Assembly: GCA_016763075.1 (NCBI GenBank)
Contig: JAESUM010000059.1
Location: 26,390 to 90,389, forward strand
DNA length: 64,000 bases
From: Pseudomonadales bacterium
Lineage (GTDB): Bacteria; Pseudomonadota; Gammaproteobacteria; Pseudomonadales; JAHRWD01
Reading direction: 5' to 3'
Shown here: positions 57,211 through 64,000 of the stretch, piece after piece
Numbering within the stretch: position 1 is the stretch's first letter
Layout of the letters: each line of letters starts with the position of its first letter
The notes under the pieces: model-generated
The model's database searches: none
The model's input: only the letters and a program-made list of their open reading frames with translations
Told to the model about the DNA's origin: nothing
Translations under genes and position numbers: made by a program

Positions 57211-57310
57211 TGGAATTAATCGTGATTTGCGGCGACAACCGCAATAGCTTTAATAAAAATAGTGCTGAAAATAGCAATAAAAATAACGTGCCGGAATATG
57301 CGGTTTTGCG

Positions 57311-58240
57311 TTATGAAAACCAGCCAACCAGCATCAATACCGATAACCCAGCCAACCATATAATCAAACTACGGTGTAGCAACCGTTGGGTTTCTTCAAC
57401 CTGTTCAACCAGTTGAATGTAGGTGTTATCTGGCATGTTGGGCTCGCCATCTGGCACTGAACCAGACTGAGCATCGTCTACTGCAAAACCCATTGCGGCA
57501 AATCCGCACTCGCTTAGCACGCCTTGTGCGGGCAAAGTTTCGTCCCCAAAGTCATACTCACTGATGCTCTTTTTATAGGATTGATATACCTTTTCGAAAT
57601 TACCAATCAAGCCAAATGTGAATGCTAAAATTCGAACGGGGATCCATTGAGCCGCTGCAATAAAACGTGTAACCAGGGAAAAGTTATTGTTTTCTTTAGT
57701 ATCTATTTTGGTATCTACTTGGCGAATCAACATGCCAAAGCAAATGAACAGTGCCCCAAAGGCGCCTAACACCAAATACCAAAAAAGCACTAAGAAGAAA
57801 CGTTGAAACTCTTGATACATCAATCCCGAAAGCATTTTTTTTGTCAGCGATGATTCATCGTCAACTGTATGTTCATCGCTGACCAGGCCTGTTTCTAGCG
57901 CAAAACGATAAGCGCCTTCGGTGTCTTTGTTGCGCACTTTATTTAGGTAGTCAGAAATCTGTACGGATAGATCTTCCCGGCCAAAACAATACAGTAAAAC
58001 GAAAATATTCAGCGCCAGACCCACAAGCCCAAACATCCAGCCTTCAAACAAGCTTATTAGCGCCGCCACTACTGATGCAGGTAATAGCAACCCAAATAAT
58101 AACTGCCGCTGATCAGAGGTTTCATCCGGTGCCAACCAACGTTTACGAAAAGAGTGATACCAGCTATCGCGATGCACCAAACCTCTAAAGTCAGCTAATT
58201 TAAGAATCATTACAACAATAATGATGGTCAAAAATTTCAT
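57311..58240 (-). CDS. ampE: AmpE inner-membrane protein
   Basis: AmpE is an inner-membrane protein linked to beta-lactamase induction and cell-wall recycling, partner of AmpD. The 309-residue product starts MKFLTIIIVVMILKL, has membrane segments near residues 1-15, 45-85, 140-165 and at the C-terminus, and the hydrophilic loop with NKDTEGAYRFALETGLVSDE. AmpD is encoded 30 bp upstream on the same strand, the usual order ampD-ampE. Confidence 0.93.
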   Translation of the reverse strand: MKFLTIIIVVMILKLADFRGLVHRDSWYHSFRKRWLAPDETSDQRQLLFGLLLPASVVAALISLFEGWMFGLVGLALNIFVLLYCFGREDLSVQISDYLNKVRNKDTEGAYRFALETGLVSDEHTVDDESSLTKKMLSGLMYQEFQRFFLVLFWYLVLGAFGALFICFGMLIRQVDTKIDTKENNNFSLVTRFIAAAQWIPVRILAFTFGLIGNFEKVYQSYKKSISEYDFGDETLPAQGVLSECGFAAMGFAVDDAQSGSVPDGEPNMPDNTYIQLVEQVEETQRLLHRSLIIWLAGLSVLMLVGWFS

Positions 58241-58270
58241 CTATTTATAGATCCAGTAAAATGTAGATAC

Positions 58271-58822
58271 TCATAATAACTCTCGAAAGTAGTACCAATC
58301 AAACCCATGTCCCGGGTCGGTTTTACGACCGAGTGCAATATCTGAGTGTCCAACTATTCGATCGCGTGTCAATTCAGGATAGAGGATAATTAAGCTTTTG
58401 GTGACTTCAGCTAACTGAGCATATTGAATTTGCTCAAAAGGATGATGATCTGTTCCTTCAATCTCAATGCCAATTGAAAAATCATTACAGTTGTCATTGC
58501 CTTCGTATTGAGATACCCCGGCGTGCCAGGCGCACTCTAAGAATGAAACAAATTGAACGATGCTGCCGTCACGTTTTATCAGTAAATGTGCAGATACATG
58601 TTGATCAACAATCGAGGGAAAATAAGGGTGGCGGTCGGGGTCTAAGCGGTTTAGAAAAAAGTCTTCAATGTATTGCCCGCCAAATAATCCTGGCGGCAAA
58701 CTAATGCTGTGAACAACCAGTAACGATACGGGTTGATGGTTAGGCCGTTGGCTTTGATTGGGCGAAAGCTTGTGAACTACCAATGAGTTCTGATCTAACC
58801 ATCCAAGTTGATCGATTTTCAA
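58271..58822 (-). CDS. ampD: 1,6-anhydro-N-acetylmuramyl-L-alanine amidase AmpD
   Basis: AmpD cleaves the amide bond between anhydro-N-acetylmuramic acid and the stem peptide during murein recycling in the cytosol. The 183-residue protein lacks a signal peptide, has the zinc ligands expected for the family (His in LLVVHSISLPPG; His and Asp in the C-terminal VGHSDIALGRKTDPGHGFDW), and ECAWHAGVSQYEG in the middle. It is upstream of ampE and near nadC, which is often its neighbour. Loss of AmpD raises AmpC expression in related organisms. Confidence 0.95.
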   Translation of the reverse strand: MKIDQLGWLDQNSLVVHKLSPNQSQRPNHQPVSLLVVHSISLPPGLFGGQYIEDFFLNRLDPDRHPYFPSIVDQHVSAHLLIKRDGSIVQFVSFLECAWHAGVSQYEGNDNCNDFSIGIEIEGTDHHPFEQIQYAQLAEVTKSLIILYPELTRDRIVGHSDIALGRKTDPGHGFDWYYFRELL

Positions 58823-58954
58823 GCTATTCCCCCCGAATGAATTTTGGGCAGTGTAAAAGCTTTTTACCTAAGATGCGAATGTTAGCTAACATTCAAAATC
58901 CACCGTCGTTATTAGCTGCTAATTTGTTCGTGATTCGCGGTTACATTAACGTTA

Positions 58955-61408
58955 CTAAAGCCCGTCGTTGCGTGCTCGCAGCCCGACAATTACAGATTCC
59001 AATGCTCGGTCAAATAGTTGACTGTCATCAAGTATCTCGAGTTCACCACTGTGCAGCATGGCTGCCAAATCGGAACTGATCCGCTCTTCTACTTTTACGC
59101 CATTTCGGTTGACAAAAATATACTGTCCGGAGGGTTGTAAAATAGCCACCAACTTACAGCGAAATGCCGAGCTGCCTTCGCGTGAAAAATTCACCCATTG
59201 ACCGGTTTCCATCGCGTCAATTCTCTTTAGATAATTATTGGCTATGTCTGACTCGGGTTTATCTTTTAATTCAGATACCTGTTGTTTCGGTGTCGGTGCT
59301 GGTGTCGCAAATTCAGAACGTGGTTGACCCAAATCTATATCGATCATGTTTGCGTCGGTAAGCACCGGTATTTCATTTTTTTGTGCACTATTCAATAGTA
59401 AAGCTTCCATTTCGTCTGCGCTCATCGATACTTCTTCAACGCCCATTTCCGACATTCTTTGAATATCGAAATCAATCGGTTCATCCAGAACCAATTCTTC
59501 CGGGGCTTGGTTCGGTGGCTCTATTTCTGAGAGTGTTTTAGGTGTAGGTGCGGGCATTGCGGCCTGAGAGACTTCAGTAACACGGCCAAAATTCAAATGG
59601 ATCTCTTCGAGCTTGGAGAAAAATTCGTCCCGCTCAGAGGGGTTAAATGAAATTTCGGTTAAGCCAGTTTCAAGCTGCGCTAATAAGCCTGGTAGTCTTT
59701 GAAATAATTCGTCGCGGCCACCGGCATGATTACCCAGTACGCTCCATACAAGAGTTTCAACGGTTTCTTGTACTTCGCTCCATGCGCTGCTTTCTTTGCC
59801 TTCTTTAAGCAATACCAGAAACATTCGATTGCTCCAAGCATTGCGTAAAAAGCTCACGATGAAGTCGGGTAACTGTTTACCAACAGCATATTGATTGATC
59901 ACTTCCTGGACTAGAAACCGTGCATGTTCTTTACGAGCCCTTCCTCGTTCGGCTTCTCGGGTACGTTTTTCTACGCGCTCTGACCGCTGCTGGTCAACAC
60001 TGACAAATTCTATAAAGTCTTGGAGGATCGAGTCGATCAACGCAGCATCGTCATCGAACTCGTTAACAATACGATCGACAACATCTTCAATTTTTTGATA
60101 CAACGCATCGGCGGCCTGATCGACGGACTCTGTCCAGCCAATGGTAGAGGTAGCAATCTCGTTCAATAGCCGTCGCGCGGGGTGATTTTTGCGGGTAAAA
60201 AATGTTTCGTCGAGCAGCGCAATACGAATCATCGGTATTTGTAGTCGGCCAATCAAAACCTTCATCGCATCCGCAAGGTTTCGGTCGCTCAGCACCACAT
60301 CAAACAACATCGAAACCAGCTGAATCATATCTTGGTCAGGTTTCCCGATAGACTCGGAAGTGCCGCTATCGCCGGCATTACCTGCCAGCATTTCATTGAG
60401 TTGACTCAGCATATCCGCTGCGTTGTGACGCGCCACCAAACCCTTCGGTCCGAGTTGGCGATTGTTCTGCACATTAGAAAGCAGCGCAAGTAGGTTGCTA
60501 CTAGATAGGGTGATGCCTGAATTTATTTCGCGTTGCGCGGTATCGAAAGAGGTTAAGGCCGAGGTTTGTTTACCGTTGATCAGATCATGCAATAGGTCGA
60601 GCACGGCTCGATCTTCTTCACCAGATTCCAATTCATTGAGCATATCAATGGATTTGGAAGAGGATGCTCTGCTTTGGCTTGATGCCTTTTTAGCAACCGG
60701 TGCAACCACACCGGTAAAATCCGGGAGCACACCGAGTTCAATCAAGTAGGCGTTGGCGACTTGGATCACCTTGTCCAATTGATCTAAAACGCCTTGTTCA
60801 AATAGTTTCAGTAAAATCAGTTTGGAGGTGATCTCCAAATCTACGATTTGCAGCGCCTCGGACATGGAACGGCACACAACGGTAGGGCCCAGTGGGCAGC
60901 TTTCTAGGTCAGAAAGTTGTGTACCTAATATGGTGTTAATTCGAGTATTGAGCTGCATCAGCGGTGTAGCAACGCGTTCGATAGCGCGTGAAGACATCGC
61001 AGAGAACGCGACATTTTCTTCTAATACGTCATTTTGTAACAAGCTTAGGGTTTCGACACTAACCGAGGATATATCGTCAACGTCGCCGGAAGAGCCCGCA
61101 TCGCCGATGAGCTTGCAAAAGCTTTCGCCAGTAGCTTGATTGAAGCGCTTTTCCATACCACGGCGCTTAATTCTGATTTCTCGCATGGCATCAAAATAGC
61201 GGCTTTGATCAATATTGTTTTCAGCCTGATTCGCCATTTTGAACAGGTTGTCATCCATAGTATCCAGAAGAGTACGAAAACTCTTCTCTAACTGCGGTAA
61301 GGTTTTTACTGCTACCTTTTCTAATTGAGCGGGTAGATTAATAGATTTCACTGCCGTTGAACTCACACTAGATAATTCAGTTTGGGCACTGCTATTTACA
61401 TAATTCAT
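58955..61408 (-). CDS. DUF1631 family protein (paralogue 2)
   Basis: The second DUF1631 protein of the window, 817 residues from the chosen ATG at 61408; GAGG about nine bases before that codon supports it over one 21 bases upstream. It shares with the paralogue at 38237 the start (FKMANQAENN, FDAMREIRIKRRGMEK), the central LIGRLQIPMIRIALLDETFF and KNHPARRLLNEIA segments, RFLVQEVINQ, a linker, and the C-terminal module YIFVNRNGVKVEERISS. Its linkers differ. The function is unknown; the shared C-terminal module suggests the same ligand or partner. Confidence 0.85.
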   Translation of the reverse strand: MNYVNSSAQTELSSVSSTAVKSINLPAQLEKVAVKTLPQLEKSFRTLLDTMDDNLFKMANQAENNIDQSRYFDAMREIRIKRRGMEKRFNQATGESFCKLIGDAGSSGDVDDISSVSVETLSLLQNDVLEENVAFSAMSSRAIERVATPLMQLNTRINTILGTQLSDLESCPLGPTVVCRSMSEALQIVDLEITSKLILLKLFEQGVLDQLDKVIQVANAYLIELGVLPDFTGVVAPVAKKASSQSRASSSKSIDMLNELESGEEDRAVLDLLHDLINGKQTSALTSFDTAQREINSGITLSSSNLLALLSNVQNNRQLGPKGLVARHNAADMLSQLNEMLAGNAGDSGTSESIGKPDQDMIQLVSMLFDVVLSDRNLADAMKVLIGRLQIPMIRIALLDETFFTRKNHPARRLLNEIATSTIGWTESVDQAADALYQKIEDVVDRIVNEFDDDAALIDSILQDFIEFVSVDQQRSERVEKRTREAERGRARKEHARFLVQEVINQYAVGKQLPDFIVSFLRNAWSNRMFLVLLKEGKESSAWSEVQETVETLVWSVLGNHAGGRDELFQRLPGLLAQLETGLTEISFNPSERDEFFSKLEEIHLNFGRVTEVSQAAMPAPTPKTLSEIEPPNQAPEELVLDEPIDFDIQRMSEMGVEEVSMSADEMEALLLNSAQKNEIPVLTDANMIDIDLGQPRSEFATPAPTPKQQVSELKDKPESDIANNYLKRIDAMETGQWVNFSREGSSAFRCKLVAILQPSGQYIFVNRNGVKVEERISSDLAAMLHSGELEILDDSQLFDRALESVIVGLRARNDGL

Positions 61409-61638
61409 TCGATTCAACCTCGGTTCCAACCGATCGATAAGCCCCTGTTTTCCAAGTCTGCGTCATGCATAGGGCTCTGGCTTTTACCCCTTCATATTTA
61501 GTATAGTGAAAGGCACCAGCGATAAATATTCGAATCAAATAAACCGTGAACAGGCTCTCAGAAACTGCCCCGTTCACCACCTAAACCATAGCCCAATTCT
61601 GTCACGAGCCACTAAATCCTTATAGTTCCTATCAATAG

Positions 61639-62175
61639 ATGAGCCCACCCACCCCGATACCCGGCCGGAAAATCGGTAAATTCATGCTGATATTCGCCTG
61701 GATATTAGCCATCGTTTTACTGACTCGTTTTTTTGGTGAGTGGCAGTCCGAGTTGGACAACCCCAATCAAAGCCCGCTGACCCAAACCAACGCAGAGGGC
61801 ATACGAGAAGTTAAGCTACTGCGTAATCGTGCGGGGCATTATGTAAGCAACGGACAAATTAACGGACAAACCGTTAAATTCTTGCTCGATACTGGCGCGA
61901 CTGATGTGGTAATCCCGCAAAAAACCGCAGATAAATTGGCCTTAGAGTACGGCTATGCAAGCCAGGCCAATACAGCTAACGGTGTGATCACCGTCTACCA
62001 AACTGAGCTTTTATCGCTGCAACTTGGCGATATCGAATTAACCAACGTTAGGGCGAGCATTAACCCACACATGAATATAGGCTCCATCTTGTTGGGCATG
62101 AGTGCGCTCAAGCAACTTGAACTCATTCAACGAGACCAATTTTTGACGCTGCGACAACATGCACCGCACGACTGA
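61639..62175 (+). CDS. Membrane-anchored retropepsin-like aspartic protease (TIGR02281)
   Basis: A 178-residue protein with an N-terminal membrane helix (residues 14-29, FMLIFAWILAIVLLTRFF region) and a periplasmic domain with one retroviral-protease-like half: FLLDTGATDVVIPQ carries the DTG catalytic motif and ILLGMSALKQLELIQRD the hydrophobic Gly motif. As single-lobe enzymes they must dimerise. Substrates are unknown. It is divergent from the DUF1631 gene. Confidence 0.88.
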   Translation: MSPPTPIPGRKIGKFMLIFAWILAIVLLTRFFGEWQSELDNPNQSPLTQTNAEGIREVKLLRNRAGHYVSNGQINGQTVKFLLDTGATDVVIPQKTADKLALEYGYASQANTANGVITVYQTELLSLQLGDIELTNVRASINPHMNIGSILLGMSALKQLELIQRDQFLTLRQHAPHD

Positions 62176-62326
62176 GTTTCGCTGAGGTAAAACCCTATCC
62201 GTGCAACCTCGACACTAATTGGACGCCATAAGCAGAACCACTGCTCGCTAATCATGTTGCCGCAACGGTTATACTGACGCAGCCAACGTAAAACCTTTTT
62301 AAACACTATTGAATAGCTACTATTTT

Positions 62327-63166
62327 ATGATCTCTGAACAACTGCAGTTGGAAATTACTCGATCAGTATCCCAAGCATTAGCGGAAGATATTGGCGATGG
62401 CGACATCACCGCTGAGTTAATCCCCAAAGAGTCAAAATCTGAAGCGCTGGTGATCACCCGTGATCATGCAGTGGTTTGCGGGCAACCTTGGGTTGATGAA
62501 GTTTTTCGCCAATTTGACCCGCAGGTCAAACTCCACTGGCATGTTTGCGAGGGTGACATCGTTGAGCCCAATCAGCCGCTGTTTAACCTAACCGGCTCAA
62601 CCCGCAGCCTGTTAAGCGGCGAGCGCTGCGCGCTTAATTATTTGCAAACGCTCTCGGGTACTGCCACCGTCAGCCACTACTATGCATCGCTAGTAGCCCA
62701 GACCACAGTGCAATTACTCGATACACGAAAAACCATTCCCGGCCTGCGCCTCGCTCAAAAATATGCGGTGCTAACAGGTGGTTGTCATAATCACAGAATA
62801 GGTTTGTTTGATGCCTATTTAATTAAGGAAAATCATATTGCAGGCTGCGGCTCTATTACTGCAGCGGTGAACACCGCGAAGCAAAACCATCCCGAAAAGC
62901 CAGTAGAAATTGAAGTCGAATGCTTACAAGATTTAACCGAAGCACTAGCAGCCCATGCCGACATCGTCATGTTGGATAACTTCTCGCTTGAACAAATGCG
63001 CGAAGCCGTTGCTATTAATAAAGGCCAAGCCAAACTTGAGGCATCCGGCAATATTACCGAAGCTGGCCTGCTTGATGTAGCCAAAACTGGGGTGGATTAC
63101 ATCTCGATTGGCGCATTAACTAAACATTTGAAAGCGGTAGATTTATCGATGCGACTGCTCGACTAA
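62327..63166 (+). CDS. nadC: Nicotinate-nucleotide pyrophosphorylase (quinolinate phosphoribosyltransferase)
   Basis: NadC converts quinolinate and PRPP to nicotinate mononucleotide in NAD synthesis. The 279-residue protein shows [80 protein letters not shown] and EASGNITE, ending with ISIGALTKH. The start is placed at MISEQLQL (62327) because the frame upstream of it has only a TTG. It is near ampD, a common arrangement. Confidence 0.96.
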   Translation: MISEQLQLEITRSVSQALAEDIGDGDITAELIPKESKSEALVITRDHAVVCGQPWVDEVFRQFDPQVKLHWHVCEGDIVEPNQPLFNLTGSTRSLLSGERCALNYLQTLSGTATVSHYYASLVAQTTVQLLDTRKTIPGLRLAQKYAVLTGGCHNHRIGLFDAYLIKENHIAGCGSITAAVNTAKQNHPEKPVEIEVECLQDLTEALAAHADIVMLDNFSLEQMREAVAINKGQAKLEASGNITEAGLLDVAKTGVDYISIGALTKHLKAVDLSMRLLD

Positions 63167-63210
63167 ACCCAGCTTATTCCGGCCGCTAATCATTGCCAAA
63201 ACCCTATCTC

Positions 63211-63257
63211 GAAAGCAATAAAAAAGGGCGCTTGATGCGCCCTTTTTTATTGCTTTC
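63211..63257. terminator. Strong bidirectional terminator between nadC and hppA
   Basis: A perfect 21-bp inverted repeat (GAAAGCAATAAAAAAGGGCG start, arms 63211-63231 and 63237-63257, loop TTGAT). The GC-rich tip is GGGCGC/GCGCCC, and each strand reads into a T-run within the second arm. It serves the convergent nadC and hppA genes. Confidence 0.9.
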
Positions 63258-63346
63258 TATTTCCTGTGTTTACACACGAAAACCAGCTCCGCGTGTAAAC
63301 TAGGAAATCAAGCCACCTCTAAAAACATACATTTTTAGAGTAAGCG

Positions 63347-64000
63347 TTACAACAACGGTGCTATTACCAAACTCACAATAGCCATTACGTTGATCACAAT
63401 ATTCATGGCAGGGCCCGAGGTATCCTTAAAAGGATCACCTACGGTATCGCCCACAACCACTGCCGCATGAACATCTGAACCTTTGCCGCCATGGTTGCCC
63501 TTCTCGACAAATTTCTTGGCGTTATCCCATGCGCCACCAGCGTTAGACATCATCAGCGCCAACAGTACGCAACTCAATAGCGCACCGCCAAGCATGCCGC
63601 CCAGCGCCTGTGGCCCAAGAATAAAACCAACCACCGGCGGAGCTGACACGGCCAATACACCCGGCAGAATCATACGCTTCAGCGCAGCTGTGGTCGCAAT
63701 CTCAATACAACGGTTAGTATCTGGTTCTGCAGTGCCTTCCAGCAAACCGGTGATTTCACGAAATTGACGTCGAATTTCAACGATCATTTCCATAGCTGCA
63801 TCACCCACTGCCGTCATGGTAATAGAGGCGATCAAAAATGCGATCATCCCGCCAATAAACATACCAATCATCACCATTGGATCGCCAATATGGAGTACAA
63901 ACTCCTTACCTCCCATCGACATGGTTTCAACAAAGGCGGCAATAATCGCCAATGCCGCCAGCGCTGCAGCGCCAATCGCAAAACCTTTACCGATCGCCGC
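63347..64000 (-). CDS. hppA: K+-dependent membrane-bound pyrophosphatase, C-terminal part (cut by window edge)
   Basis: The last 218 residues of a membrane ion-pumping pyrophosphatase, which couples PPi hydrolysis to H+ or Na+ transport. Visible motifs are [53 protein letters not shown] and the catalytic-site [17 protein letters not shown]. At the window edge the sequence reads [10 protein letters not shown]; Ala at this position is the K+-dependent pattern, whereas K+-independent enzymes have Lys. Whether H+ or Na+ is pumped cannot be told from the visible part. Confidence 0.93.
   Translation of the reverse strand, partial: AAIGKGFAIGAAALAALAIIAAFVETMSMGGKEFVLHIGDPMVMIGMFIGGMIAFLIASITMTAVGDAAMEMIVEIRRQFREITGLLEGTAEPDTNRCIEIATTAALKRMILPGVLAVSAPPVVGFILGPQALGGMLGGALLSCVLLALMMSNAGGAWDNAKKFVEKGNHGGKGSDVHAAVVVGDTVGDPFKDTSGPAMNIVINVMAIVSLVIAPLL

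Overview
The window reads as chromosomal core DNA of a gammaproteobacterium, most likely a marine Cellvibrionales/Pseudomonadales relative. This rests on gene content: efp next to epmB, the rpsP-rimM-trmD-rplS operon, nadC beside ampD-ampE, two DUF1631 proteins, a PilZ/HDOD/GGDEF-EAL set, an AtuA-type acyl-CoA catabolic cluster and a TAXI-type TRAP transporter. I saw no tRNA, rRNA, insertion sequence, prophage or CRISPR array.

Layout. 1-3.5 kb: elongation factor P (cut by the window edge) divergent from its lysine aminomutase EpmB, then a large PilZ-like protein. 3.5-10.3 kb (minus): a biotin-dependent acyl-CoA carboxylase pair, an enoyl-CoA hydratase-like protein and AtuA, resembling the acyclic-terpene (atu) or leucine (liu) pathways but lacking the dehydrogenase and regulator usual for them; terminator-like hairpins separate several of these genes. 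10.5-11.8 kb (plus): DUF2470 protein, DTW-domain tRNA modification enzyme and a small unknown. 12.2-15.8 kb (minus): a second acyl-CoA carboxylase pair, preceded by an unusual branched inverted-repeat element. 16.2-20.2 kb: a penicillin-acylase-family hydrolase flanked by two related outer-membrane barrel genes, both interrupted by in-frame stop codons. 20.3-30.5 kb: a YhaO/YhaN-like nuclease-ATPase pair (yhaN frameshifted), PEP carboxylase, and plsB split in two frames. 30.5-33.1 kb: DUF442 protein and the ribosomal/tRNA-modification operon. 33.3-37.9 kb: TAXI-TRAP transporter divergent from an OprO/P-like porin. 38.2-42.6 kb: DUF1631, PilZ and HDOD signalling proteins. 42.7-51.6 kb (minus): PepN, a rhomboid protease, NAD kinase, a response regulator with PAS-GGDEF-EAL, PurT, DUF1289 and a gamma-carbonic anhydrase. 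52-55 kb (plus): DUF3135, a NUDIX hydrolase and a fused PP2C phosphatase-kinase. 55-64 kb: ROK sugar kinase, BtuF-like receptor, AmpE, AmpD, a second DUF1631 protein, a retropepsin-like protease, NadC and the C-terminal part of a K+-dependent membrane pyrophosphatase.

Themes. Two complete alpha/beta acyl-CoA carboxylases plus AtuA point to catabolism of branched or isoprenoid acids. Many products look linked to cyclic-di-GMP or stress signalling. All four disrupted genes lie between 16.2 and 30.5 kb, while genes on both sides are intact; this is either local decay or local sequence error. The least explained elements are the branched inverted repeat at 15854-15938, the nonsense-only barrel pair, and the plsB halves joined by an overlapping stop/start.
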